Below the pieces are notes generated by a model. The model was not told where the DNA came from. It saw only the letters and a list, made by a program, of their open reading frames with translations, and ran no database searches. A stretch of DNA of 64,000 bases from Fen-1273 sp963748405. Lineage in GTDB: Bacteria; Bacteroidota; Ignavibacteria; UBA10030; UBA6906. This document shows, piece after piece, positions 19,131 through 30,232 of this stretch. A program made the translations under genes and the position numbers. The stretch covers positions 682,001 through 746,000 of the forward strand of contig CAVVIT010000005.1 in the NCBI GenBank assembly GCA_963748405.1, given 5' to 3'. Within the stretch, counting starts at the first letter, position 1. Each line of letters begins with the position of its first letter.

Positions 19131-19660
19131 GGACCCCTGCGTCCGCCCCGGCGCGCGTCCTGCGGGGCGCAGCGTTCGTGTGCTTCCTGGCGTGCACGGT
19201 CTCCACGGGATGCGTCAATCCGTTCGCCCCCGGGCGCGACGACGCTTCCGCGACAGGGGCGTGCGATCCGCACACCGTGGACGGGATCTTCCAGTGCTTC
19301 CAGGCCGCGTACACGTTCCGCGACACGACGGTGTACGGACCCCTTGTTGATGCACAGTTCATTTTTGTGTATCGTGACTACGATCTCGGCATTGACCAGA
19401 CCTGGGGAAGAGACGAGGAGATGAGGAGCACGTACGGGCTGTTCCAGAACGCCCAGAAGCTCGACCTCATCTGGAACAACATCATCTCCACGTCGGCCGA
19501 GTCCACGACGGTCAACGTCGTCCGGGGCTTCAACCTGACCGTCGTCTTCAATGCGAGCGACATCGAACAGATCTCCGGCTACGCCAACCTGACGCTCCAG
19601 CGCTCGAGCGGCAGCGACCCCTGGAGGATCGTCCGGTGGCGCGACGAATCGAACTTCTGA
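19127..19660 (+). CDS. Lipoprotein, second of a paralogous pair
   Basis: The frame opens further upstream, but that part is a shadow of the previous gene. TTG 19127 overlaps the previous stop by four bases (TTGA). It gives a clean lipoprotein signal, RVLRGAAFVCFLACTVSTGC, and a protein of 177 residues. The body holds DGIFQCFQAAYTFRDTTVYG and ends LQRSSGSDPWRIVRWRDE, an NTF2-like ending shared with the upstream paralogue. The rare TTG start is supported by the coupling and the signal peptide. Confidence 0.75.
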   Translation: MRTPASAPARVLRGAAFVCFLACTVSTGCVNPFAPGRDDASATGACDPHTVDGIFQCFQAAYTFRDTTVYGPLVDAQFIFVYRDYDLGIDQTWGRDEEMRSTYGLFQNAQKLDLIWNNIISTSAESTTVNVVRGFNLTVVFNASDIEQISGYANLTLQRSSGSDPWRIVRWRDESNF

Positions 19661-19670
19661 CCGATCATCC

Positions 19671-20549
19671 ATGAGCTTCGCATACACGCTCCGGGAGAGC
19701 TTCTCCGGTTTCCGGCGGGCAAAACTCTCCAGCCTGCTTTCGGTCGCCACGATCAGCATCTCCCTCATCCTCGTCGGCATATTCGCCGCCGTCACGATCA
19801 ACGCCTCCCGGCTCGTCGGTTCGCTCCGGAGCCGCCTGGACATGGAAGCGTTTCTCACCGAGCCCGTCACGGACGACGAGGTCGCCGGCCTCCAGTCCCG
19901 GATCACCGCCCTGGAAGGGGTCGAGAAGGTGGATTTCGTTTCCAAGGACGACGCGCTGAACATCTTCAGGAAGGAGACCGGGGACGACATCACCAAGGTC
20001 CTTGATTTCAACCCCCTCCCCCCGTCGTTCAAGATCACGCTCCGCGAGCCCTACCGGACGTCGTCGAAGACGCAGGCCGTCTACGAAAAGGTCGCCGCGA
20101 TCTCCGGAATCGACACCGTGACCTACCGCCGCGTCCTCCTCGAGCTCATCGACCAGCGCGCCGCGAGCGTGGACAGGGTGATGCTGGGGCTCGGGATCGC
20201 CGTCAGCCTGACGGCCATTTTCCTCGTGGCCAACACCATCCGGCTCGCGATCACGGCAAAGCGGAAGCTCATACGGACGATGGAGCTCGTCGGGGCCACG
20301 CGAGGATTCATACGACGCCCCTTCATCATCGAGGGGCTCATGCAGGGTCTCTTCGGCGGTCTCGCCGCTTCCGGGCTCATGCTCCTTCTGTTCGAGTACG
20401 CCACGCGGCTCGTTTCGGAGGAATTCGCGCCCTACCTGCGCATGCCGCCGGTGTTCTACGCGTCGGTCGTGGGAACAGGGATGCTCCTGGGGCTTGCCGG
20501 AAGCGTCATTTCCGTGGTCCGGTTCGTGCGGCCGGCCGCCGCCGAGTGA
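19671..20549 (+). CDS. ftsX: Cell-division permease-like protein FtsX
   Basis: FtsX is the membrane half of FtsEX, which relays division signals to periplasmic peptidoglycan hydrolases. It has 292 residues: a short cytoplasmic start, TM1 (about 20-42), an extracytoplasmic domain (about 50-165, with VEKVDFVSKDDALNIF), then three TM segments with IRLAITAKRKLIRTMELVGA between them, a family signature. The ATPase partner FtsE is not encoded in this window. Confidence 0.92.
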   Translation: MSFAYTLRESFSGFRRAKLSSLLSVATISISLILVGIFAAVTINASRLVGSLRSRLDMEAFLTEPVTDDEVAGLQSRITALEGVEKVDFVSKDDALNIFRKETGDDITKVLDFNPLPPSFKITLREPYRTSSKTQAVYEKVAAISGIDTVTYRRVLLELIDQRAASVDRVMLGLGIAVSLTAIFLVANTIRLAITAKRKLIRTMELVGATRGFIRRPFIIEGLMQGLFGGLAASGLMLLLFEYATRLVSEEFAPYLRMPPVFYASVVGTGMLLGLAGSVISVVRFVRPAAAE

Positions 20550-20563
20550 GGCGGGGACTGCAT

Positions 20564-20592
20564 TTGCACTCTTTTGCGATTTTTTGTAGATT
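20564..20592 (+). promoter_or_regulatory. Promoter of sdhCAB
   Basis: TTGCAC (20564-20569), 17 bases, TAGATT (20587-20592), 68 bases upstream of sdhC. It agrees with the spacing used elsewhere in the window. Confidence 0.5.
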
Positions 20593-20659
20593 CACAACGC
20601 CGTTGCCAACCTGACTCTTTCCAGTTCTTCACCCTCACCGTCGTTCCGGGACATCCATT

Positions 20660-21310
20660 ATGAACAAGATCTCCTCGTTCTATACATCCTCGGTCGGGCG
20701 AAAAATCGTGATGGGGCTGACCGGGTTTTTCCTGTGCAGCTTCCTCGTCGTCCATCTCTACATCAACCTCTTTCTCCTGGGGAAGGACGGCTCGACGTTC
20801 AACGTCTATGCCGAGTTCATGGCGACATACCCGCTGATCCGGCCGCTCGAAATCATCCTTTTCGCCGGTTTTCTCCTTCATGCGTTCGTCGGCGGGTGGC
20901 TCTGGATCGCGAACCGGCTCGCCCGCCCCGTGAAGTACGCAGTGAACCGGCCGGGAGAGAACAGCGCGCTCTCCTCACGGCTCGCATTCTGGACCGGGGC
21001 ATTCGTCTTCGTGTTCCTCGTCATCCACGTCAACACGTTCTTCGTCGGTTCCCGTTTCTTCCCGGACGGGAGGACGATGTACGACCGGGTGCATGAGGCG
21101 TTTCAGAGCCCCCTGTACGTCGCGTTCTACATGGTGGCCCTCGCATTCCTCGGCTATCACCTGAAGCACGGCGTCCAGTCGGCCTTCCAGACGTTCGGCC
21201 TGAAGCACAGGAAATACGAACCACTCATCAACGCCATTGCGGTCGTTTTCTGGCTCCTCATCCCGATCGCGTTCGCCGTCCTGCCGCTCTATTTTCTCCT
21301 GGCTCACTAA
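20660..21310 (+). CDS. sdhC: Succinate dehydrogenase cytochrome b subunit
   Basis: This membrane anchor of complex II (or a fumarate reductase) carries haem and reduces quinone. The 216 residues have five TM segments. Histidines in VVHLYIN, LLHAFVGG, VIHVNTF and YHLKHGVQ fit the two-haem, single-polypeptide cytochrome b558 type. SSVGRKIVMGLTGFFLC is a typical start. It leads sdhA and sdhB, and no separate sdhD is needed in this type. Confidence 0.94.
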   Translation: MNKISSFYTSSVGRKIVMGLTGFFLCSFLVVHLYINLFLLGKDGSTFNVYAEFMATYPLIRPLEIILFAGFLLHAFVGGWLWIANRLARPVKYAVNRPGENSALSSRLAFWTGAFVFVFLVIHVNTFFVGSRFFPDGRTMYDRVHEAFQSPLYVAFYMVALAFLGYHLKHGVQSAFQTFGLKHRKYEPLINAIAVVFWLLIPIAFAVLPLYFLLAH

Positions 21311-21324
21311 CAGGGACACAGACC

Positions 21325-23238
<1,914 letters not shown>

Positions 23239-23251
23239 GGAGTGACGCCCA

Positions 23252-24004
23252 ATGTCAGGAACAATGACCATCACGATCAACGTCTGGCGCCAGAAGGACA
23301 GGACCTCCGAAGGGCGCTTCGCGCCCTACACGCTCTCCAGCGTTTCTCCCGACATGTCGTTCCTCGAGATGCTCGACCTGCTGAACCTGGACCTCATCCG
23401 GAAGGGGGAGGAACCGATCGCCTTCGACCACGATTGCCGGGAGGGAATCTGCGGCACGTGTTCGCTCTACATCAACGGACGCGCACACGGCCCCCTCAAA
23501 GGCGTGACCGCCTGCCAGCTCCACATGCGGACATTTCATGACGGCGATTCCATCACCGTCGAGCCGTGGCGCGCGAAGGCATTCCCCGTGATCAGGGACC
23601 TCGTCGTCGATCGCTCGGCATTCGACAGGATCATGTCGGCCGGCGGGTTCGTGTCCGTCAGGACCGGGGGCGTCCCCGACGCCAACGCCATACCGATCCC
23701 GAAACCCGTGGCCGAGGAAGCGATGGACGCTGCGGCCTGCATCGGGTGCGGCGCCTGCGTCGCCGCGTGCAAGAACGGGTCGGCGATGCTCTTCGTCGCC
23801 GCAAAGGTCTCGCAGCTGGCCCTCCTTCCTCAGGGGCACGCCGAACGCGCCCAGCGCGTGGAAGCGATGGTCGCACAGATGGACGCGGAAGGGTTCGGGT
23901 CCTGTTCGAACACCTATGCCTGCGAGGCCGAGTGCCCGAAACAGATCTCCGTCACGCACATCGCCCGGCTCAACGCCGAATACCTGAAGGCGAAACTGGC
24001 CTGA
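23252..24004 (+). CDS. sdhB: Succinate dehydrogenase iron-sulfur subunit
   Basis: SdhB moves electrons from SdhA flavin to the membrane quinone. Three cysteine groups are visible: CREGICGTCSLY with the later ACQL for the 2Fe-2S cluster, CIGCGACVAACKNG for 4Fe-4S, and CSNTYACEAECPK for the third cluster. The 250 residues are full length. It closes the sdhCAB operon, and its TGA overlaps the next frame. Confidence 0.96.
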   Translation: MSGTMTITINVWRQKDRTSEGRFAPYTLSSVSPDMSFLEMLDLLNLDLIRKGEEPIAFDHDCREGICGTCSLYINGRAHGPLKGVTACQLHMRTFHDGDSITVEPWRAKAFPVIRDLVVDRSAFDRIMSAGGFVSVRTGGVPDANAIPIPKPVAEEAMDAAACIGCGACVAACKNGSAMLFVAAKVSQLALLPQGHAERAQRVEAMVAQMDAEGFGSCSNTYACEAECPKQISVTHIARLNAEYLKAKLA

Positions 24005-25116
24005 GGCCCCTCAAGGGGGGAGCGCTCGCCGGAGGGCTCGCGATCGTCGCCGCAGCCGCAGTCCCGATGGTCGGCGCCGGTTACGGCGCCGACCCGGACG
24101 CGTGGCTCGTTGCCCGGGCGGCCGGAAGTCTCTGGGCGAGCGGCCGGTACGTCGTATCGAGGTTTCCCGGGTACCCCCTGCACGAGATCGCAAACGCTCC
24201 CCTCGTGGGACTCGGCGGCGCCGTCGCCTCCAATGCGGGAACTCTCGCCGCGGCGCTCGTCCTCACCGTGCTCTGGTTCCGGATCGTCGGCAAGGCCGGC
24301 CGGAACCCCCTCCCCCTGTTCTTCTCTCTGATCTGTGCTCCCCTGGTCCTGACAAACGCCGCGACGACGATGGACTACCTCTGGTCGCTGGCGTTCCTCC
24401 TCGCCGCGCTCGACGCGGCGATCGACGGGAAGGAGATCACCTCCGGCGTGCTGACGGGAATCGCCTCGGGTTTCCGCCCCTCCAATCTGACCGTCGCGAT
24501 CCCCCTCGTCATCTTCATCACGCTCCGCACGGACAGGGGAGCAGGCCTCCGGTACCTGTGCGCGGCCGCCGGCGCTGCCGGCGCATCGTTCCTCCCGGTT
24601 CTCATCACGTACGGGGGCCCGTTCCACTGGTTCGCGCTCACGCGCGAGGAGATGAGCGACGTCCACCCGGAGTTCGGCGTCCGCATTCTGGATTTCGGAT
24701 ACAGGACGATATACGCGCTGGGACCCCTCGCGTTCATCGCGATCGGGGCGGCGGTGTTCGCGGGGAGGAACCGCCTGCGCGAATCCATCCGGCTCCGGGA
24801 CCCGATCATCATCTCGTGCATCGCGGCGCTCGCCGTCAGCGCAGTCCAGTTCTTCGCGCTTCCCCTGGACCGTGCATACCTCCTTCCCGCAGTCCCCTTC
24901 GCGCTGATACTTGCCGACCGCCTCTCATCGCCCCGCGTCTCGCTCGGCGTATTGCTGTGCATCGCGAGTCTGAACTTCGTCAACCCGGACCTCATCAGCC
25001 ACGGGCGGGGGCACTACACATTCTCACCGGGCATACACGAAGGGAGGATCCCCGAGTCCTGGAACGAGCGCATGATGATGGCCGGGGAGATGGGGAGCGC
25101 GGGGGGGACACGGTAG
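24001..25116 (+). CDS. Polytopic membrane protein, possible glycosyltransferase-like
   Basis: This is a hydrophobic protein of about 370 residues with roughly nine to ten predicted TM segments. GAGYGADPDAWLVARAAGSL and a following FPGYPLHEI resemble the first periplasmic loop of GT-C mannosyltransferase-like proteins, where an acidic residue is catalytic. That is only a resemblance. The start is unclear: CTG 24001 overlaps the sdhB stop (CTGA) and keeps the first TM segment, while the first ATG (24067) cuts into it. Confidence 0.65.
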   Translation: MRPLKGGALAGGLAIVAAAAVPMVGAGYGADPDAWLVARAAGSLWASGRYVVSRFPGYPLHEIANAPLVGLGGAVASNAGTLAAALVLTVLWFRIVGKAGRNPLPLFFSLICAPLVLTNAATTMDYLWSLAFLLAALDAAIDGKEITSGVLTGIASGFRPSNLTVAIPLVIFITLRTDRGAGLRYLCAAAGAAGASFLPVLITYGGPFHWFALTREEMSDVHPEFGVRILDFGYRTIYALGPLAFIAIGAAVFAGRNRLRESIRLRDPIIISCIAALAVSAVQFFALPLDRAYLLPAVPFALILADRLSSPRVSLGVLLCIASLNFVNPDLISHGRGHYTFSPGIHEGRIPESWNERMMMAGEMGSAGGTR

Positions 25117-25134
25117 GGCCGCGGGCGGGTCGCC

Positions 25135-25163
25135 TTGCGCAACTGGCAAATATATTGTAAGTT
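25135..25163 (+). promoter_or_regulatory. Promoter of the TPR gene
   Basis: TTGCGC (25135-25140), 17 bases, TAAGTT (25158-25163). The TPR start codon lies only 12 bases after the -10 box and no Shine-Dalgarno is visible between them. Confidence 0.5.
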
Positions 25164-25175
25164 TGATATTGCGCT

Positions 25176-28100
25176 ATGCGAATCCACCGAGTAATCCTCC
25201 AGTTTCTCGCCATTCCCCTCCTTCTGGCCGGACCGGGTTCCACGGTTGCCCAGAACTCCAAGGAAAACGCCGATTTCAAGCTCGCCATCAACCTTTACAA
25301 CGACGGCCTGTACGACCTCGCGGCAGAGCAGCTCCGGCAATTCATCGGCGCTTACCCCTCCACCCCCCAGGGGATAGACGCCCGGTTTTACCTCGGGCTG
25401 GTGCAGATGAAGCTCAAGAAGTTCGACGACGCAAGGCTCACGTTCCAGTCGTTCGCGCTCACCTACCAGGACAACCCGAAAGCTCCCGAAGCGTGGTGGA
25501 ACGTCGGCGAATCCTACGCGGCACTCGGCACGTACAGGGAGGCCGCGCTGGCATTCGAGCGCGTCAAGGTCTTCCATCCGAGGAGCAAATCCGCCCCGGA
25601 CGCCCTCCTGAGATCGGCGAGGTACTTTCTCCTGGCGGGCGCACGCGACGACGCGCGGAGAACGCTCCGCGTGATACTCCAGGAATACCCCACGAGCGGC
25701 GCCATGCTTGCGGCACGGACGCAGATCGGCGAGATCTACTTCGAAGACGGCAACTACGAGCAGGCGCAGAACGAGCTGAAACGGGTCATTGAAGGTGACC
25801 CGTCCCCCGACGCCAGGGCGGGCGCGCTCCTGATACTGGGGAACATCTCGCAGGCGACGGGAAGAACCGACAACGCGCAGTCCGAATACAGGGAGATCAT
25901 CACGAAATATCCCCGGAGCGCCGCAATCCAGGGAGCGTATCTCAACCTGGGAAAACTCGTCGCGGCATCGGGAAAGAACGCGGAAGCGCTGGAATGGTTC
26001 AGGAAAGCGATCGCGGAGAAGACCGCCGCCGACTCGGTCCTGGTCCGGGAGGCGTTCGAGGCGAGCGGGGACGCGCAGGCGGCGCTGGGCGATGATGCGG
26101 CGGCGACGGCATCGTACGAACGGTATCTGACGGGGGCGCCCGCGGCAGAGAAGTGGCCCGTCGTCCTCTGGAAGCTCGCCTGCGCCGCCGGACGCGCGAA
26201 GGACTACCGCCGCTCGAACGACGCCTGCAACCGTCTGCTGAAGTCCGCCGCACCGGAACCGCTCCGCCGCCGGGCCCGGTTGAAACTGGCGCTCAATGCC
26301 GAGGACCAGAAGAATTTCCCCGCCGCTCTGCAGCAATTCGAATCGTTCACCGACGCAAGTCCCGAAGACCCCGTCACGCCGGAGATACTCCTGAGGGAAG
26401 CACGCCTGTGCGCCGGCGGACTCTCGGACACAAGGAAGGCTGCGGCGATTTACGAACAGATCGCCGCGCGGTACCCGTCCTCGGCCGTCGCCGACGACGC
26501 GCTTGACGGGGCGGCCCGCGCCCACGAGCAGATGAAGGAATTTGACCGTGCGCTCCAGATTGACAGGGAGCTCATCGCCAGGTATCCCGCGTCCGACTTC
26601 CGGGCCGGGGCGGACGAGCGGGTGAAGATCATACAGACGTTCGAGGCGAAAGAAAAAGACTCGGGACTGGAGAAGCTGGCGCTCCTTGTCGGCGACGTCG
26701 TCTCGGACAAGGACAAGGCGGACCTGGCGTACCGGCTCGGGGAGATCTATTTCAGCGATCTCAAGAGCTACGCTGCGGCTGCGGCACAGTTCGAAAACGC
26801 CGTGGCGGCGGGGATCGGCCCCGAAAGGGCGGGAGACGCGCTCATGAAGAAAGCGCAGAGCCTTGAATACCTGAGCTGGAGGGATCCCCGGGGTGCTTCC
26901 CGGGCGATCGATGCATACCGCGCCTACCTGTCGTTGGGGGCCGGTGCGCCCGACTCGAACTCGGCGGTGCTGGCAATATTCCGGCTCAGCGCGACGACAC
27001 TCCCGGCCGCGAGGCAGGCCGAGGCGGAAATCCTCTCCCGGAACCCGTCGTTCCCCGGTGCCGGCGTCATCCGGCTGACCACGGGAGAGCTCTTTGAGAA
27101 GGCCGACAGCCCGGCCGCCGCGGCCGCGGAATACGCCGGTGCCCTGCGAAGCAGCGGCGACCCCGCCGTCAGGGAGGAAGCCGCCTACAGGAGCCTCGGA
27201 CTCCTCATCAGGGCCGGTGCCGCCGATTCCGCCCTCGCCGAGGGCGGAAGGTTCCTCACGGAATTCCCCGCGAGCGGGCACGCAGCCGAAGTCCTCTCGA
27301 AACTCGGAGACCTGGCCCTGGCGCAGAAAAAGCCCCGCGCAGCCGCGGAGTTTTACCAGAAGCTCACCGGGGAATTCGGATACACATCGTTCGCCCTCCA
27401 GGCACAGGAAAAACTCGCCGGAGCGCTCGCGGGGGCGGGAGAAACGGATGCCGCACTCGCCGGCTACCAGGAGATACTCCAGCGCGAGCGGGACGACCCG
27501 ATGCGAAACGGCCAGCCTTCCCCTTCGGTGCTTCTCGCGCTCGGCAAGCTCAAGAGCGCAGCCGGGGACAACGACGGGGCAAAACGCTTCCTGATGGAGG
27601 TGCTGGAGAGAAACCAGACCGGCCCGATCGCCGGAGAAGCATACTCTGCGCTCGGGACGATCTACCGGGCCGAAGGCCTCAGAGACATCGCCACGTCGTA
27701 TTTCCGGGAGGCGGAATCGGCGGCGCCGGGTGCGGGCGTCACGCGCGACATTGCGGATCTCCTGTTCGACAGCGGGGATTACAGGGACGCGATCAAGGAG
27801 TACGCGCAACTCTCCGCGGCCGCCCCCGGGGACACTGACCGGCTGTACTTCGACTCCCGGATCATCATCGCGATGATCCGCGGGGGGGGCGGACCGGAGA
27901 CCGAGAAGGCGATCGCCTCGTTTGAAACCAGGTTCCCGGACGACCATCCGGACGCCGCCCAGTTCGAGCTCGAGAAAGGGCTGCTCCAGTTCCGCCGCGA
28001 AGAATATGCCGGCGCGATGAAAGCCTTCCAGCGGGTCGCCGACAAGTTCGAGGATTCCCCCTCCGGCCCCACCGCCCTGTACTGGATAGGAAAGACGCTC

Positions 28101-28805
28101 GAAGCGCAGGAGAAACCCGGGGAGGCGATCACCCGGCTTGAGCAGATCCTCTCGGATCATCCGCAGGCGGCCATCATCACGCACGTCCATCTCGCGCTCG
28201 GGAACCTGTACTACGCCGCGGAGAAATGGGACCAGGCGATCAAGCACTACAGGGCAATCGTCGAGGACCCGCACCCGGACGGGGACCTCCTCCCTTCCGC
28301 GATGAGCAACCTGATCGAAACCTACGAAGTGGCCGGGGCCTATGACGGCGCGCTGACACTCACACGCAGGTACCTGGAGCTCTTCCCCAACGCGGAAGAT
28401 GCGCTCGACAAGAAGATCAAGATCGGCATCCTGTACGACCATCTCGGCTACTTTGACCAGGCCGCGCTGCACCTCCAGTCGCTCCTCGACGAGGCGGGAA
28501 GCGATCTCGAAGGAGAAATCCGGTACTACATCGCCGAGGCCAATTACCACAAGGGGGACTACCAGCAGGCAATACTCGACTTTCTCAAAGTCCCCTATCT
28601 CGTCACGAAAAAGGGGAAGATCGACTGGACGGCGAACTCGCTCTACATGTCGGGCCAGTCGTACGAAAAAATGGGACGCTACGACCAGGCGCTGACGATG
28701 TACCAGCAGATCGTGGACCGCCCGGGAATCGACGAGACGTTCAAATCGGCCGCCAGGAAAGAAATCGACCGTGTCAGAACAGTCCTGAAAAAGAAACCAG
28801 GCTGA
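25176..28805 (+). CDS. Giant secreted tetratricopeptide-repeat protein
   Basis: This 1209-residue protein has a signal peptide (about 1-25, ending TVAQ). It is almost wholly built of TPR units of 34-37 residues, such as AINLYNDGLYDLAAEQLRQF and ALAFERVKVFHPRSK, over about 30-1200. Such YbgF/BamD-like repeat proteins act as periplasmic scaffolds, but the partner cannot be read from sequence. It is translated just before the proline-rich protein and obg (2-base and overlapping joins). Confidence 0.85.
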   Translation: MRIHRVILQFLAIPLLLAGPGSTVAQNSKENADFKLAINLYNDGLYDLAAEQLRQFIGAYPSTPQGIDARFYLGLVQMKLKKFDDARLTFQSFALTYQDNPKAPEAWWNVGESYAALGTYREAALAFERVKVFHPRSKSAPDALLRSARYFLLAGARDDARRTLRVILQEYPTSGAMLAARTQIGEIYFEDGNYEQAQNELKRVIEGDPSPDARAGALLILGNISQATGRTDNAQSEYREIITKYPRSAAIQGAYLNLGKLVAASGKNAEALEWFRKAIAEKTAADSVLVREAFEASGDAQAALGDDAAATASYERYLTGAPAAEKWPVVLWKLACAAGRAKDYRRSNDACNRLLKSAAPEPLRRRARLKLALNAEDQKNFPAALQQFESFTDASPEDPVTPEILLREARLCAGGLSDTRKAAAIYEQIAARYPSSAVADDALDGAARAHEQMKEFDRALQIDRELIARYPASDFRAGADERVKIIQTFEAKEKDSGLEKLALLVGDVVSDKDKADLAYRLGEIYFSDLKSYAAAAAQFENAVAAGIGPERAGDALMKKAQSLEYLSWRDPRGASRAIDAYRAYLSLGAGAPDSNSAVLAIFRLSATTLPAARQAEAEILSRNPSFPGAGVIRLTTGELFEKADSPAAAAAEYAGALRSSGDPAVREEAAYRSLGLLIRAGAADSALAEGGRFLTEFPASGHAAEVLSKLGDLALAQKKPRAAAEFYQKLTGEFGYTSFALQAQEKLAGALAGAGETDAALAGYQEILQRERDDPMRNGQPSPSVLLALGKLKSAAGDNDGAKRFLMEVLERNQTGPIAGEAYSALGTIYRAEGLRDIATSYFREAESAAPGAGVTRDIADLLFDSGDYRDAIKEYAQLSAAAPGDTDRLYFDSRIIIAMIRGGGGPETEKAIASFETRFPDDHPDAAQFELEKGLLQFRREEYAGAMKAFQRVADKFEDSPSGPTALYWIGKTLEAQEKPGEAITRLEQILSDHPQAAIITHVHLALGNLYYAAEKWDQAIKHYRAIVEDPHPDGDLLPSAMSNLIETYEVAGAYDGALTLTRRYLELFPNAEDALDKKIKIGILYDHLGYFDQAALHLQSLLDEAGSDLEGEIRYYIAEANYHKGDYQQAILDFLKVPYLVTKKGKIDWTANSLYMSGQSYEKMGRYDQALTMYQQIVDRPGIDETFKSAARKEIDRVRTVLKKKPG

Positions 28806-28807
28806 CG

Positions 28808-30232
28808 ATGCTCGAACATGAGACCGACTCGATTCTCGCGACGCTGAGCGCGAGGACCATTGGAGACAGGGATGCCATCCTGCTGCGGGAAATCCTCGCC
28901 GCCGACGTCCCCCGCGGAATCAAGACGTACATCCAATCGGAGACCGTCCGCCTGATGGAGGCCGAACTGTTCGCCTCCCCCAGGTTCTCCCGGGTCGACA
29001 TGCACGCCCCGGGTGTGCGGCGCCACGCGCGCGCGTTCATCGCGTCGATGGCCGGTCTGTACAGCTATACCAGAACCGAGTTCACCGGCCTTCTTGAAAA
29101 CGCGATCCATTTCCTGGAGAACTACCTGTGCCGCCCCCAGTGGACGATACAGAATTTCGTGTTCGAATCGGGAACGGTGATGAGCGCGCGGGACGTGATC
29201 GCGAAGCTCGACTGCACCGTCGATTATGCCTACTTCCGCACGCTGATACAGAAGGTCCTTCAGCGCCGGGGGAACATGGACATCACCGCGGAGGAATTCC
29301 GGACGATGCTCGTCCGGATCGACGACCAGATCGTCAAGCAGCACAACCCGAGGGAACTCGCGCTCCTGGCAAAACCGGTATTCGATTTCCTGCTTCTCCG
29401 CGACACACCCCCCGACGTCAGCATACCGCTCAAGCCGATACTCGTCTTCTTCGAGGACAAGAAGATGACGATACTCCGCGACTACATCGAGAGCATCTGC
29501 CGCATCCGGCGGAGGGAAGAGATCACGCTCGACGAACTGACGACGCTGGTGGAGGACCTTTACCTGGGACAGGGGTCCACCGCGGAACCTGTTCCCCCCC
29601 CGAAGGCCGGGGAGCCGGCTGGAGGGCACCCGGACATTCCAGCGGCAGCGGCGCAGGGTGAAGAATCCGCTCCCCCGGGTGCGGTGCCGGAGGCACCGGA
29701 GTCGCACGTGGAAGCCGCCCCCGCGCCGCCCGGTGTGGTGCAGCCGGCTCCGGAAGAAGAATCCCCCCTGTATATGCCCACAATTGAGATACCCGTCCCT
29801 TCGCTGTTCGATTTTGTCACGGAAGAGCCGGACGGCAGGGAGGAAATTCCCGTGCCGGACGAGCCGGGACCGCGGAAGTCCGTGTCCCCTCCCGCCGTCG
29901 AACCCGTCAAGCCCCCGGAGAGGCCGAGAGCCCCGGAATCGTATGAACGACTTTTTGCGGGATCTGAGCCCGCCGCTGACCTGACCGATCTGCGGGAACT
30001 CATACAGGGGCATTACAGAACGCGATTCGTCAAACGCATTTTCGACAGGGACGAAGAGAAATACGAAGATGTCATCACGTCCCTGAACAACTCCGGGAGC
30101 TGGAAGGACGCGTCGACCATACTGAGTTCGCTCTACACGGCACAGGGCCTGGACCCGTTCGACCCCGACGTCGTCGAATTCACCGACGCCATCCACCGCC
30201 GCTATCTGGATGCGGAAAGGAACAGCTCATGA
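28808..30232 (+). CDS. Protein with proline-rich linker, function unknown
   Basis: No family is recognised. The 474 residues have no signal peptide. A helical N-terminal domain (about 1-255, with RVDMHAPGVRRHARAFIASM and CRIRRREEITLDELTTLVED) is followed by a low-complexity P/E/A linker (about 258-385) and a helical C-terminal domain (about 395-470, with GHYRTRFVKRIFDRDEEKYE). It starts 2 bases after the TPR gene and overlaps obg by four bases (ATGA). The layout suggests an adaptor; that is inference. Confidence 0.75.
   Translation: MLEHETDSILATLSARTIGDRDAILLREILAADVPRGIKTYIQSETVRLMEAELFASPRFSRVDMHAPGVRRHARAFIASMAGLYSYTRTEFTGLLENAIHFLENYLCRPQWTIQNFVFESGTVMSARDVIAKLDCTVDYAYFRTLIQKVLQRRGNMDITAEEFRTMLVRIDDQIVKQHNPRELALLAKPVFDFLLLRDTPPDVSIPLKPILVFFEDKKMTILRDYIESICRIRRREEITLDELTTLVEDLYLGQGSTAEPVPPPKAGEPAGGHPDIPAAAAQGEESAPPGAVPEAPESHVEAAPAPPGVVQPAPEEESPLYMPTIEIPVPSLFDFVTEEPDGREEIPVPDEPGPRKSVSPPAVEPVKPPERPRAPESYERLFAGSEPAADLTDLRELIQGHYRTRFVKRIFDRDEEKYEDVITSLNNSGSWKDASTILSSLYTAQGLDPFDPDVVEFTDAIHRRYLDAERNSS

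Noticed and set aside
25014..28550. A 1178-codon minus-strand frame
   Set aside because: Antisense shadow of the TPR gene, whose repeats, signal peptide and promoter are on the plus strand.
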